The notes: generated by a model not told the origin, from the sequence alone. A stretch of 64,000 nucleotides of DNA from Pseudonocardia acidicola (GCF_012911935.1 NZ_JAAXLA010000002.1:149843-213842); one strand, 5' to 3'. Shown: positions 9,081 to 17,112, numbered from the stretch's first letter. Numbers and translations are program-made.

Positions 9081-10394
9081 TCATGCGCCCTTGGCCGCGC
9101 GGAACCCCGCGTCCAGGTCGGCCTTGATGTCCTCGATGCCCTCGAGGCCGACCGACAGCCGGATCAGCCCCGGGGTGACCCCGCTGGCCAGCTGCTCCTC
9201 GCCGGAGAGCTGGCTGTGCGTGGTGCTGGCCGGGTGGATCACCAGGCTGCGCACGTCACCGATGTTGGCCAGGTGGCTGTGCAGCTCCAGCGCGTCGACG
9301 AACTTCTTGCCCGCCTCCACCCCGCCGCGGATCTCGAAGGCCACGATCGCGCCGGCGCCCCGGGGCAGGTACTTCTGCTGCAGCGCGTGCCACGGGCTCG
9401 ACCCCAGACCCGCGTAGTGCACCTTCTCGACCTCGTCGCGCTGCTCGAGCCATTCGGCCACCGCCTGCGCGTTCTGCACGTGACGCTCGATGCGCAGCGA
9501 CAGCGTCTCGATGCCCTGGATCAGCAGGAAGCTGTTCTGCGGGGCGATGGCCGGGCCGATGTCGCGCAGCAGCTGCACACGCAGCTTGATGAGGTAGGAC
9601 AGCGGGCCGAGGGCCTCCCAGTAGTTCAGCCCGTGGTAGCTCGGGTCCGCGGTGGTGAGGCCGGGGTAGCGGTCGGCGTGCGCGCCCCAGTCGAAGTTGC
9701 CGCTGTCGATCACGACGCCGCCGATGGCGGTGCCGTGCCCGCCGAGGAACTTCGTGGCGGAGTGCACGACGATGTCGGCGCCGTGCTCGATCGGGCGGAG
9801 CAGGTACGGGGTCGGGATGGTGTTGTCCACGACGAGCGGGACACCGGCCTCGTGCGCCACGTCGGCGACGGCGCGCAGATCCAGGACGTTGCCGCGCGGG
9901 TTGCCCAGCGTCTCGGCGTAGAAGAGCTTGGTGTTCGGCCGGACCGCGGCCCGCCACTCATCGAGGTTGTCGGGGTCCTCGACGAACGTGACCTCGATGC
10001 CCAGCTTCGGCAGCGTGTAGTGGAACAGGTTGTAGGTGCCGCCGTACAGCGAGGCGCTGGAGACGAAGTGGTCGCCGGACTCGGCGATGTTGAGGATCGC
10101 CATCGTCTGGGCGGCCTGCCCGGAGGCGAACGCGACGGCCCCGAGGCCACCCTCGAGCGCCGCGACGCGCTGCTCGAGCACGTCCTGGGTCGGGTTCATG
10201 ATCCGCGTGTAGATGTTGCCGGTCTCGGCCAGCCCGAACAGCGCGGCGGCGTGGTCGGTGTCGCGGAAGGTGTACGACGTCGTCTGGTAGATCGGGGTGG
10301 CCCGGGCGCCGGTGGTCGGGTCGGAGGTGGCACCGGCGTGCACCTGCTTGGTCTCGAAGGACCAGGAAGCGGTCGGGTCGGGGGTCTCGGTCAC
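9081..10394 (-). CDS. metY: O-acetylhomoserine sulfhydrylase (bifunctional OAH/OAS family)
   Basis: A PLP enzyme that makes homocysteine from O-acetylhomoserine and sulfide (437 residues). Seen are [20 protein letters not shown] at the N-terminus, [21 protein letters not shown], the cofactor loop [12 protein letters not shown], and the Schiff-base lysine Lys215 in [11 protein letters not shown]. The frame stays open upstream to an ATG at 10553, but GTG 10394 is preferred because GGGAGA lies just before it and family members begin near here. It heads a metY-metX unit. Its 5' region contains a short ORF with a Cys codon and a strong hairpin, described separately. Confidence 0.94.
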   Translation of the reverse strand: MTETPDPTASWSFETKQVHAGATSDPTTGARATPIYQTTSYTFRDTDHAAALFGLAETGNIYTRIMNPTQDVLEQRVAALEGGLGAVAFASGQAAQTMAILNIAESGDHFVSSASLYGGTYNLFHYTLPKLGIEVTFVEDPDNLDEWRAAVRPNTKLFYAETLGNPRGNVLDLRAVADVAHEAGVPLVVDNTIPTPYLLRPIEHGADIVVHSATKFLGGHGTAIGGVVIDSGNFDWGAHADRYPGLTTADPSYHGLNYWEALGPLSYLIKLRVQLLRDIGPAIAPQNSFLLIQGIETLSLRIERHVQNAQAVAEWLEQRDEVEKVHYAGLGSSPWHALQQKYLPRGAGAIVAFEIRGGVEAGKKFVDALELHSHLANIGDVRSLVIHPASTTHSQLSGEEQLASGVTPGLIRLSVGLEGIEDIKADLDAGFRAAKGA

Positions 10395-10452
10395 GTGCTC
10401 TCCCTGAGCGAAGGTGGGCCTTGAAGCGGGGATGGGCGAGGCCGACGACCAC

Positions 10453-10542
10453 GGGTCTGCTCCGGCACGGTGCCCGCGCGGGGCGGACGGGCCGTCGGGA
10501 TACGAGTCAGCGGCCCGGACAGGCCGCGCTCGTGACCCGCAT
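10453..10542 (-). promoter_or_regulatory. Structured leader of metY with embedded short ORF (candidate attenuator)
   Basis: On the minus strand GGGTC (10538-10534) can pair with GACCC (10457-10453), closing a domain that contains two strong hairpins. The first pairs ACGAG (10533-10529) and GCGGCC (10527-10522) with GGCCGC (10515-10510) and CTCGT (10506-10502) around a TGTCCG loop; the second pairs GCCCG with CGGGC. The first hairpin coincides with an 11-codon ORF whose single Cys codon is in the loop. It does not match the SAM-I or SAM-IV riboswitch cores I know. Pairing was done by eye. Confidence 0.4.
10507..10542 (-). CDS. Candidate leader peptide MRVTSAACPGR
   Basis: An 11-codon ORF from ATG 10542 to TGA 10507 in the metY leader. 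Its TGT Cys codon falls in the loop of a 11-bp hairpin formed by the ORF itself and the bases after its stop. Leader ORFs with Cys codons are known upstream of sulfur-metabolism genes in mycobacteria and streptomycetes, where ribosome stalling on Cys codons tunes downstream expression. Here there is only one Cys codon and no clear Shine-Dalgarno, so this is a proposal based on position, codon content and structure. Confidence 0.35.
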   Translation of the reverse strand: MRVTSAACPGR

Positions 10543-10584
10543 GGTGTCGACATGCAGGCGCGCCACGAGGCAGATCACCCGGCG

Positions 10585-10614
10585 ACCGTAACCGGGCCAT
10601 CACCCGCCGCACAA
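10585..10614 (-). promoter_or_regulatory. Candidate metY promoter
   Basis: On the minus strand TTGTGC (10614-10609) and TACGGT (10590-10585) are separated by 18 bp and lie about 43 bp upstream of the short leader ORF. They resemble -35 and -10 boxes of the housekeeping sigma factor. The rest of the 295-bp gap between metY and the next gene holds only a modest stem (GGAGGC 10652-10657 with GCCTCC 10664-10669), which may end transcription of the upstream pair. Confidence 0.35.
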
Positions 10615-10689
10615 CAGCACGCCCGAACGGCCCCTCGACCGGTTGACGTCCGGAGGCAGGCCGGCCTCCCGCCGGCGCCCGGCCCTCGC

Positions 10690-11277
10690 TCAGCCGTCGC
10701 CGATCGCCGCGCGCGCCTCCTGCGCCACCAGCGCGGCGCGATCACCGAGTTCCTGCAGCTTCGGGTCCAGCTCGGCGGCCCGCGGGGTCAGCCGCCGGAG
10801 CCACTGCGCCGCCGCGACGGCGGCGGTCACCGCGTCGGCCGGGCGGCCGTCACCCAGCGTCTCCTCGATGCCGTACGAGACGCTGGGCAGGGTCTCGTCC
10901 GTGGTGGCCGGGACGAGGAACGGCCGCAGCGGCTCCGGGTCCGGCTCGCGCTCCCGGAGCTCGCGCAGTGCCGTGACCACGGGGGGCATCGCGCCGACCT
11001 CGTCGAGCAGCGCGATGACGGCGTAACAACGGGCGGTCATCCGGGGCCGTCCCGGGTGGCGGTCCAGCCAGGCGAACAGCTCCGCGTCCCCGCCGAGCCG
11101 TCGCTCGACGCGCTCCAGGGCGGCGGCGATCGGGATCGGCAGCTGCGCGTGGAACGGCATCACCAGCGCGACCTGGTCGGCCAGTCCGGCCTCTCCCGCC
11201 TCGTCGAGCCGACCGTCGACGAAGGCGTCCACCAGCGGCAGATCGAGCCGGAAACCCGGCACCGGTTCGTCGAGCAC
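10690..11277 (-). CDS. Hypothetical protein downstream of HdeD-like gene
   Basis: A 195-residue cytoplasmic, Ala/Leu/Glu-rich, predicted all-helical protein with no signal peptide or membrane segment. I do not recognise a family. Visible features are LDLPLVDAFVDGRLDEAGEA near the N-terminus, LFAWLDRHPGRPRMTARCYAVIALLDE in the middle (cited in parts) and an Ala-rich helix at the end. It begins 4 bp after the stop of the HdeD-like gene on the same strand, so the two are probably coupled; start GTG 11277. Confidence 0.65.
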   Translation of the reverse strand: MLDEPVPGFRLDLPLVDAFVDGRLDEAGEAGLADQVALVMPFHAQLPIPIAAALERVERRLGGDAELFAWLDRHPGRPRMTARCYAVIALLDEVGAMPPVVTALRELREREPDPEPLRPFLVPATTDETLPSVSYGIEETLGDGRPADAVTAAVAAAQWLRRLTPRAAELDPKLQELGDRAALVAQEARAAIGDG

Positions 11278-11281
11278 CGGG

Positions 11282-11851
11282 TTACCCCCGACTCAGCCGG
11301 ACCGCGATGCCGGCCAGCACGGCGCCGTAGACCACGAAGAACGCGCCCATCAGCACGGCCAGCCCGATCGCCCCGGCCACCGGCTGCAACACCAGCAACA
11401 CCCCGGCCACCACCGCGAGCAGCCCGGCCAGCCCGAGCAGCCACACTCCGGGGGTGCCGCGCAACCGGAACGCCGCGATGATCTCGACGATGCCGGTGAC
11501 CAGTGCCCAGATGCCCACCACGACGGTGAGCACGACCACGGTGATCTGGGGCCACACCAGGGCGACGATGCCCGCCGCGATGCCGAGCACTCCGTACGCC
11601 ACACCGAACCACCAGCGGGCCCGGTCCCGGTGGCGCACCGCGTCGACCACGCGGGCGGTGCCGTCGACGAGGGCATAGGCGCCGAAGGCCACGGCCAGCG
11701 CGAGCACGGTGAAGTCGGGTCGCAGCAGTGCGATCAACCCGAACGCGACGGCGAGTATCGCCCGGACCAGGATCGCCGGCCGGGCAGGCGCGAGGAGTAG
11801 CGCCGCGCCGCCCTCGCCGCCCAGTGGGGCACTCGACGGATGCGTTGTCAT
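11282..11851 (-). CDS. HdeD/DUF308 family membrane protein
   Basis: A 189-residue integral membrane protein with six hydrophobic segments arranged as three hairpins (for example AILVRAILAVAFGLIALL, WWFGVAYGVLGIAAGIVAL, VVVLTVVVGIWALVTGIVEI), the triplicated pattern of DUF308/HdeD proteins. Some members contribute to acid resistance; the role in actinomycetes is not settled. ATG 11851 is chosen because GGAGG lies 6 nt upstream and the N-terminus becomes short and polar. It is followed at 4 bp by a hypothetical gene. Confidence 0.88.
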   Translation of the reverse strand: MTTHPSSAPLGGEGGAALLLAPARPAILVRAILAVAFGLIALLRPDFTVLALAVAFGAYALVDGTARVVDAVRHRDRARWWFGVAYGVLGIAAGIVALVWPQITVVVLTVVVGIWALVTGIVEIIAAFRLRGTPGVWLLGLAGLLAVVAGVLLVLQPVAGAIGLAVLMGAFFVVYGAVLAGIAVRLSRG

Positions 11852-11985
11852 GACGGCCTCCGAGGTCGCGGGGTCGGCCTGAAGTGCGAATCGTGCGCGT
11901 CCGATTCCGCACCGGCGACGGCCTGCCGGGGTGAGGTCCACGCCGTCGCTCGCCCCGCCAGGCCAGGGACCGCGGCGGGCCGCGC

Positions 11986-11991
11986 TAGCGT
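11986..11991 (+). promoter_or_regulatory. Candidate -10 element of yaaA
   Basis: TAGCGT ends exactly 6 nt before the GTG of yaaA with no Shine-Dalgarno between, predicting a leaderless transcript. Confidence 0.45.
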
Positions 11992-11997
11992 GGTCCG

Positions 11998-12747
11998 GTG
12001 CTCGTGCTGCTGCCGCCCTCGGAGACCAAGCGCGCCGGCGGCGACGGGCCACCGCTGACCCTGGATGCGCTGTCGCACCCCGAGCTCGACCCGGTGCGCA
12101 AGGAACTGGTCGACGAGCTCGTCGAGCTGGCCGGTGACGTCGAGGCCAGCCGGGCCGCCCTGGGGCTGTCACCGCGGCAGGACGAGGAGATCGCCCGCAA
12201 CGCGGAGCTGTGGCGGGCGGGCACGATGCCGGCACTGCACCGCTACACCGGCGTGCTCTACGACGCGCTCGACGTGACCTCGCTGACCGGGGCGGCGGCG
12301 GCGCGCGCGTCCGCCCGGCTGGCGGTCGGCTCAGCGCTGTTCGGGCTGCTGCGGGCAGGCGACCCGGTGCCGGCCTACCGGCTCTCCGCCGGCTCGGCGC
12401 TGCCCGGCCGGCCCACGCTGGCAGCCCGCTGGCGTCCGGTGCTCGAACCGGTGCTGGCCGCGCTGGCTGCTGACGAGCTGGTCGTCGACCTGCGCTCCGG
12501 GTCCTACGCCGGGCTCGGCCGGTTGCCCGGCGCCGTCACGGTGAACGTGCTCGCCGAGCGAGCGGACGGGAAGCGCACCGTGGTCAGCCACCACAACAAG
12601 TCGCACAAGGGCCGGCTCGCGCGGCTGCTCGCCGGAACGCGTGCAGAGCCGTCGGACGCCGCGGCGGTGGCGGCGATCGCCCGGCGGGCCGGGATGACGG
12701 TGGAGCGCCCGGGGCCGAACGAGCTGGAGATCGTGCTGCCCGCCTGA
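11998..12747 (+). CDS. yaaA: Peroxide stress protein YaaA (DUF328/UPF0246)
   Basis: YaaA homologues limit intracellular free iron under peroxide stress and bind DNA. The 249-residue protein has the family opening LVLLPPSETKR, then YTGVLYDALDV, SALFGLLRAGDPVPAYRLSAG, ELVVDLRSGSYAGL and the signature VVSHHNKSHKGRLARLL (around 198-214). Length is typical. GTG 11998 follows a -10-like box by 6 nt. It is divergent from the HdeD-like pair and not in an obvious operon with the helicase that follows. Confidence 0.93.
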   Translation: MLVLLPPSETKRAGGDGPPLTLDALSHPELDPVRKELVDELVELAGDVEASRAALGLSPRQDEEIARNAELWRAGTMPALHRYTGVLYDALDVTSLTGAAAARASARLAVGSALFGLLRAGDPVPAYRLSAGSALPGRPTLAARWRPVLEPVLAALAADELVVDLRSGSYAGLGRLPGAVTVNVLAERADGKRTVVSHHNKSHKGRLARLLAGTRAEPSDAAAVAAIARRAGMTVERPGPNELEIVLPA

Positions 12748-12818
12748 TCCTGTGGTGGGGCCGGCAACGTCACAGTCACCGTGGATCGGGCGCGCCGGGA
12801 CCGGGCGGGGTAATCGGG

Positions 12819-12824
12819 TAGACT
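12819..12824 (+). promoter_or_regulatory. Candidate -10 element with long leader before the DEAD-box helicase
   Basis: TAGACT matches TANNNT and would start transcription about 160 nt upstream of the helicase start. The leader contains a GGGCGCA/CGCCC stem near 12893-12910. Long structured leaders are common on cold-inducible helicase genes, so post-transcriptional control is possible; this part is inference. Confidence 0.35.
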
Positions 12825-12993
12825 AGATCACGAGCGCCCGGTCCGACCACGTCGTCGCATGCTGCAGGCGCACACCCGAAGCTCCACCCACCAGGGCGCA
12901 CCCTGCGCCCGGGCCCGTCCCCCGTGATCCCGCCGGTCTTCTCTCGTGCCGGCGCGGGCACTCCGCGAGACGTGCCACGTCCCGGAGGTCTCT

Positions 12994-14499
12994 TTGACAT
13001 CCATGTCCCCTCGTCGTGCCCAGCGTGCGGCGAACCCGTCCGACTCCCGCCGATCCGGCGGCCGATCCGGCGACGGCCGCTCCGGCCGCGGTCGCCCGCG
13101 CACGAACCGCTCCCCCCGCCCCGTCTCCGCCGCCACCGCGATGCCGCCGGAGGTGTTGTGGACCGTCCCGGAGACGGGCATGCCGTCGTTCGCCGAGCTC
13201 AAGCTGCCCGAGCCGGTGGTGCGGGCCCTGGACGCCGAGGGCTTCACCGAACCGTTCCCCATCCAGGCCGCGACGCTGCCCGAGACGCTCACCGGGCGTG
13301 ACCTGCTCGGCCGCGGCCAGACCGGCTCCGGCAAGACGCTGGCCTTCGGCCTGGCGCTGTTGTCCCGGCTCGCCGGGGGCCGGGCGCAGGCCCGCCGCCC
13401 GCGCGGGCTGGTGCTGGTGCCCACCCGGGAGCTGGCCCAGCAGGTCGTCGACGCGCTGACCCCGTTCGCCCGCGCGCTGAACCTGCGGACCGCCGCGGTC
13501 GTCGGCGGGATGTCGTTCAACCGCCAGGTCGACGCGCTGCAGCGCGGGGTGGACCTGCTGGTCGCGACGCCCGGCCGGTTGACCGACCACACCAACCAGG
13601 GCACCTGCGACCTGTCCGAGGTGAGCATCACCGCGATCGACGAGGCCGACCGGATGGCCGACATGGGCTTCCTGCCCCAGGTTCGCGCGATCCTCGACCT
13701 CACCCCCACCGACGGGCAGCGGCTGCTGTTCTCCGCGACCCTCGACGGTGACGTCGCCGGGCTGGTCGCCCGGTACCTGCACGACCCGGTGACCCGCGCG
13801 GTCGCCTCGGCCGCGGCTCCGGTGGAGACGATGGACCACCACGTGCTGCTGGTCGAGAACGCCCACAAGCCGCGGGTGATCACGGAGGTGGCCGCCCGTG
13901 AGGGCCGGACCATCCTGTTCGTGCGGACCAAGCACGGCGTCGACCGGCTGGTGAAGAACCTGCGCCGGGAGGGCGTCGCGGCCGGCGCGCTGCACGGCGG
14001 CAAGGCCCAGAACGCGCGCAACCGGGCGATCGCGGAGTTCAAGGACGGGAGCACGCCCGTCCTGGTGGCCACGGACGTGGCCGCGCGCGGCATCCACGTC
14101 GACGACGTGAGCCTGGTCGTGCACGTCGACCCGCCGGCCGACCCGAAGGACTACCTGCACCGGGCCGGGCGCACCGCGCGCGGTGGCGACTCCGGCACCG
14201 TGGTCACCCTGGTCACCCCGCCCGAGCGGCGCGACGTCGACCGGCTGACCCGGCAGGCCGGCGTCCGCCCGACGCTGACCGAGGTGGCCCCCGGCGACGC
14301 CGACCTGACCCGGATCACCGGGGCGCGCACGCCGAGCGGTGTGCCGGTCCCGGAGCCGGAGCGGCCCGTCCAGAACCCGCGTGGCAGCGGCCGCCGCTCC
14401 CGCGGGCAGCAGGGCGGGCGTGGCCAGCGCGGCGCCGGCGGTCAGCGCGGGGGCGGACGTTCCGGCGCCCGCCCGCGGCAGCGCGACACCGCGGCCTGA
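12994..14499 (+). CDS. DEAD/DEAH-box ATP-dependent RNA helicase
   Basis: A 501-residue RNA helicase of the RhlE/DeaD kind. Motifs in order: Q motif (FAELKLPEPVVRAL..FPIQAATLP), Walker A GQTGSGKT, PTRELAQQ, ATPGRL, a Walker B with DEAD replaced by DEADR context (IDEADRMADMGF), SAT, then FVRTKHG, DVAARGIHVDDV and HRAGRTARGG. The C-terminal tail is Arg/Gly/Gln-rich, typical for RNA contact. TTG 12994 is favoured over ATG 13003 because GGAGG ends 6 nt before it. A perfect hairpin terminator follows the stop. Confidence 0.93.
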   Translation: MTSMSPRRAQRAANPSDSRRSGGRSGDGRSGRGRPRTNRSPRPVSAATAMPPEVLWTVPETGMPSFAELKLPEPVVRALDAEGFTEPFPIQAATLPETLTGRDLLGRGQTGSGKTLAFGLALLSRLAGGRAQARRPRGLVLVPTRELAQQVVDALTPFARALNLRTAAVVGGMSFNRQVDALQRGVDLLVATPGRLTDHTNQGTCDLSEVSITAIDEADRMADMGFLPQVRAILDLTPTDGQRLLFSATLDGDVAGLVARYLHDPVTRAVASAAAPVETMDHHVLLVENAHKPRVITEVAAREGRTILFVRTKHGVDRLVKNLRREGVAAGALHGGKAQNARNRAIAEFKDGSTPVLVATDVAARGIHVDDVSLVVHVDPPADPKDYLHRAGRTARGGDSGTVVTLVTPPERRDVDRLTRQAGVRPTLTEVAPGDADLTRITGARTPSGVPVPEPERPVQNPRGSGRRSRGQQGGRGQRGAGGQRGGGRSGARPRQRDTAA

Positions 14500-14508
14500 A
14501 CCGGGATC

Positions 14509-14548
14509 GAACGGCGCGGCACCCCGGGTCCGGGGTGCCGCGCCGTTC
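14509..14548. terminator. Bidirectional hairpin terminator
   Basis: A perfect 19-bp inverted repeat (arms 14509-14527 and 14530-14548, first arm starting GAACGGCGCGGC) separated by only 2 nt. It sits between the convergent helicase and CysRS/MshC-like genes and could serve both. No U-tract follows, as is usual in such GC-rich genomes. Confidence 0.8.
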
Positions 14549-14594
14549 GCGTTCCCGGGCCCCGACCGTGCCGAGCGCGGGCGCGGTGCGGGAC

Positions 14595-15698
14595 TCAGGC
14601 CAGCCCGAGCACCGACAGCGCGAGCCGCGCGGCCGGGCCGCCGGACTCCTCCGCCACCGCGAGCGCCGTGGGGACGTCGAGGTCGTCGAGCAGCGCGGCG
14701 GTCACGGCCGCTGCGGCGGCGGAGCCGCCCTCGCCGCCGCGCGCCGCGGCGGCGTAGAGCCGCTCCAGGCGGGCGGCGGCGGCGTCCAGCGCGGCCAGCC
14801 GGAAGTCCCACGGCCGGCTCCACACCCGGTCGATGAGCAGCAGCCGCAGCGCCGCGGCCGGCCGGTGCTCCAGTACCTCGGAGACCAGCACGAGGTTTCC
14901 CGCCGACTTCGCCATCTTCTCGCCGTCCACCAGCACGGTCCCGACATGCAGCCAGGACCGGGCGAACGGGGTCACCCCGGTCACCGCCTCGGCCATCGCG
15001 GCCTCGTAGGCGTGGTGCGGGAAGCGCAGGTCGGCGCCGCCGGCGTGCAGGTCGAGCGCCGGCCCCAGCGTGGTCAGCGACATCGCCGCACACTCCGCGT
15101 GCCAACCCGGCCGGCCCTCCCCCCACGGACTGGGCCAGGCCGGTTCGCCGGGCGTCGCGGCCCGCCACAGCACGACGTCGGCCGGGTCCTCGCGCTCGGC
15201 GACGGCGGGGCCGGGCCCGTCACCGAACTCGGCGGCGAGCGCCCGGGCCGTGGCCGGGTCGAGCCCGGCCCGCTCGGCCACCCCCGCTCCGCGGAAGAAG
15301 ACGGTGCGACCGCGCCGGTAGGCCGCGCCGGTCTCGAGCAGTGCCGCGGCCAGCGTCACCACCTGCGGGACGTGCACGTGGGCCCGCGGCTCGTACGTCG
15401 GCCGGCGCACCCCCAGCGCGGCCATGTCCCGGTCGAACCGGAACTGCTGCACGGCGGCGAAGCTGTCGAAGCGCGCCCCGGCCCGTGCCGCGGCGGCGTC
15501 GAGCACGTCGTCGACGTCGGTCACGTTGCGGCACACGTCGACCTCGACGCCGAGGTGGCGCAGCACCCGCGCGGCGACGTCGGCCCACACGAACGTGGCC
15601 GCGTGCCCGAGGTGGGTGGTGTCGTACGGGGTGATCCCGCAGACGTACATCCGCGCCCGGCCCACCACCGGCAGCGGCCGCCCGCCGATCCGCAGCAT
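14595..15698 (-). CDS. Cysteinyl-tRNA synthetase/MshC-like cysteine ligase
   Basis: A 367-residue class I synthetase fold that activates cysteine. Seen are MYVCGITPYDTTHLGHAATF (with the Zn-site Cys and an HLGH form of HIGH), NVTDVDDVLD, VVLWRAATPGEPAWPSPWG, GRPGWHAECAAM (second Zn Cys), FPHHAYEAAMAE and GEKMAKSAGNL in place of KMSKS. There is no C-terminal anticodon-binding domain, as in MshC, the mycothiol cysteine ligase. It is, however, shorter than usual MshC (about 410) and lacks the MshC-type N-terminus. It could be mshC itself, a diverged paralogue, or an amide-forming ligase in another pathway. It starts 2 bp after the LapA-domain gene. Confidence 0.8.
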   Translation of the reverse strand: MLRIGGRPLPVVGRARMYVCGITPYDTTHLGHAATFVWADVAARVLRHLGVEVDVCRNVTDVDDVLDAAAARAGARFDSFAAVQQFRFDRDMAALGVRRPTYEPRAHVHVPQVVTLAAALLETGAAYRRGRTVFFRGAGVAERAGLDPATARALAAEFGDGPGPAVAEREDPADVVLWRAATPGEPAWPSPWGEGRPGWHAECAAMSLTTLGPALDLHAGGADLRFPHHAYEAAMAEAVTGVTPFARSWLHVGTVLVDGEKMAKSAGNLVLVSEVLEHRPAAALRLLLIDRVWSRPWDFRLAALDAAAARLERLYAAAARGGEGGSAAAAAVTAALLDDLDVPTALAVAEESGGPAARLALSVLGLA

Positions 15699-15700
15699 CG

Positions 15701-16180
15701 TCAGCGCGTCCTCTCGGCTCGACGCCGGGCCGCCCGGCGCAACTGGATGATCCGTCCGGTCCCCGGGATGGCCACCAGCAGCACGCCCGCGATCGCGGCC
15801 AGCAGCAGCGCGACACCCGTCGGCAGGGTCCCGGACGCGCCCAGGAAGTTGATCTGTACCGGGCCGAGGTTCTGCAGGATGAAGATCAGCAGGAGGAGCA
15901 GCACCAGCGCGGAGAGGATCAGCCCCACCCACAGCCCGCTGATCCGGGTCCGCTCGACCACGGGCACCGGCCGCGTCACGGCCTCGTCGGGAGCGGTGCC
16001 ACCTCCGGCGGAGCCGGTCCCGTCGGAAGGCAACGGCCTGGTCGGGCCGCCGTCGGTGACGATCGCGGGCCGCAGCGCCGGATCTGTCGCCGGGTCGGCG
16101 CGCGGATCCGCCGGGCCGAGGTTACCGGGCCGGCCTCCGGCCGGCCCGGTGTCCACCGGTCGGCTCCGGTCATCGCTCAT
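15701..16180 (-). CDS. LapA-domain (DUF1049) membrane protein
   Basis: A 159-residue protein with a Pro/Asp/Gly-rich cytoplasmic N-terminus (about 1-80) and two membrane helices (VGLILSALVLLLLLIFILQ and VALLLAAIAGVLLVAI) around QNLGPVQINFLG, the LapA/DUF1049 signature, then an Arg-rich tail. Members act in envelope assembly in Gram-negative bacteria; the function here is unknown. A purine-rich GAGAGGGGG precedes ATG 16180. It is coupled (TGACGATG) to the cysteine-ligase gene. Confidence 0.85.
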   Translation of the reverse strand: MSDDRSRPVDTGPAGGRPGNLGPADPRADPATDPALRPAIVTDGGPTRPLPSDGTGSAGGGTAPDEAVTRPVPVVERTRISGLWVGLILSALVLLLLLIFILQNLGPVQINFLGASGTLPTGVALLLAAIAGVLLVAIPGTGRIIQLRRAARRRAERTR

Positions 16181-16240
16181 CGGTGCGCCCCCTCTCGCAA
16201 AGACATCCCCGTCGGCGCGGAGTATCCCGCAACACCAGGC

Positions 16241-16807
16241 GTGACCGAGAGCACGGTGGACTGGCGTCCCGGCCTGGACTACCAGGCCGTGCCGGACACC
16301 TTCTCCGGTGAGACCCCGGGCGGCGTCCGGGGTCTCACCGAGCTGATCGAGATCCGGGACCGGGAGACGGGCTGCTCGCCGGCGGCACCATCCCCGCCGC
16401 CGGCGGCCGGGGTCGTGGCGGCGCTGGGCGCCGAGCTCGACCCGCCGGCCACGCAGCTCGGCGCCTGGTCGCAGCGCTGCGTCGAGGCCCGCACGTTCCC
16501 GCCGGACGTCCGCAAGCGCGCCGCGGGCCGACCGCGGCGCACGATCGTGGCGGTGCGGGTCAGCCCGCGCGGCCGCGACGGCGCATCGGCAGGTGCGCGA
16601 CGCCGTCCCAGTCGTAGGCCGGGCCGGTGGCCTCGAAGCCGAAGCCGCGGTAGAAGTCGGCCAGGTGCTCCTGGGCGTCGAGCACGCAGGCGCCGTCCCC
16701 GACCTCGGCCAGCGCCGCCTCCATCAGCCGTTTGCCGAGCCCGCGGCCCCGGACCGATCGCGCGGTGCACAGCCGCCCGATCCGGTAGTCCCCGTCGGGC
16801 TCCTTGA
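16241..16807 (+). CDS. Possible hypothetical gene or remnant
   Basis: The stretch 16181-16559 holds no gene I recognise. From GTG 16241 a frame with strong G/C at third positions reads TESTVDWRPGLDYQAVPDTF and onward for about 110 codons, then continues as Arg/Pro-rich sequence antisense to the GNAT gene, where it stops looking coding. It may be a short unknown gene whose end was lost, or chance. Two hairpins lie inside it, which argues against normal expression. Confidence 0.25.
   Translation: MTESTVDWRPGLDYQAVPDTFSGETPGGVRGLTELIEIRDRETGCSPAAPSPPPAAGVVAALGAELDPPATQLGAWSQRCVEARTFPPDVRKRAAGRPRRTIVAVRVSPRGRDGASAGARRRPSRRPGRWPRSRSRGRSRPGAPGRRARRRRPRPRPAPPPSAVCRARGPGPIARCTAARSGSPRRAP
16307..16339. 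terminator. Perfect 13-bp hairpin
   Basis: GGTGAGACCCCGG (16307-16319) pairs perfectly with 16327-16339 across a 7-nt loop. A smaller GGCCTGG/CCAGGCC stem lies just before it. It could end transcription of the GNAT gene, whose stop is about 220 bp away on the minus strand, or of whatever lies on the plus strand. Confidence 0.5.
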
Positions 16808-17030
16808 GCAGCCGCACACAGCCCAGGATCGGCTCCGGCTGCCCGGCGCCGGCCAGCCAGTAGTGCCGGGCACGCGGCTCGAGGTCGCGGCCGTCGAGCT
16901 CGCCGTAGGCACACGCCTGTTCCACGACGAAGACGTCGACGCGGAGCCGCAGCAGCTCGTAGAGCATCGGCGCGTCCAGATCCAGGGCCCAGGACCGGCG
17001 GACGGTCGCGGTCATCGTCTCGCTGGTCAC
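16560..17030 (-). CDS. ElaA-type GNAT N-acetyltransferase
   Basis: A 156-residue GNAT enzyme of the ElaA subgroup. Seen are LYELLRLRVDVFVVEQACAYGELDGRD, a hallmark of ElaA proteins (cited in two parts: LRLRVDVFVVEQ and YGELDGRD), the acetyl-CoA pyrophosphate loop VRGRGLGKRLM and the closing HLADFYRGFGFEATG. The substrate is unknown. GTG 17030 has a TAGGCA hexamer 6 nt upstream; ATG 17015 is an alternative. It is divergent from mycothione reductase. Confidence 0.88.
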   Translation of the reverse strand: MTSETMTATVRRSWALDLDAPMLYELLRLRVDVFVVEQACAYGELDGRDLEPRARHYWLAGAGQPEPILGCVRLLKEPDGDYRIGRLCTARSVRGRGLGKRLMEAALAEVGDGACVLDAQEHLADFYRGFGFEATGPAYDWDGVAHLPMRRRGRAG

Positions 17031-17100
17031 GGGCTCTGCCTACCAGATCGGGCGGCGGAGCGCAGGCGCTGGTTCGGCGGCGGCGAATGCGACCTGCGGT

Positions 17101-17106
17101 TAGCCT
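17101..17106 (+). promoter_or_regulatory. Candidate -10 element of mtr
   Basis: TAGCCT ends exactly 6 nt before the GTG of mtr, with no Shine-Dalgarno in between. Confidence 0.45.
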
Positions 17107-17112
17107 CAGCGG

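Noticed and set aside
5972..9127. A 1051-codon plus-strand frame opposite proS and metX
   Set aside because: The translation is Arg/Val/Asp-rich noise antisense to proS and metX, both of which have full family motifs.
10395..10553. Longer metY starting at ATG 10553
   Set aside because: It would add 53 residues of Ser/Pro/Arg-rich sequence without family similarity, and GTG 10394 has its own ribosome site.
10395..10620. SAM-I or SAM-IV riboswitch upstream of metY
   Set aside because: A closing stem and several hairpins exist, but the conserved core sequences of the SAM riboswitches I know are not there. Reported as a candidate attenuator instead.
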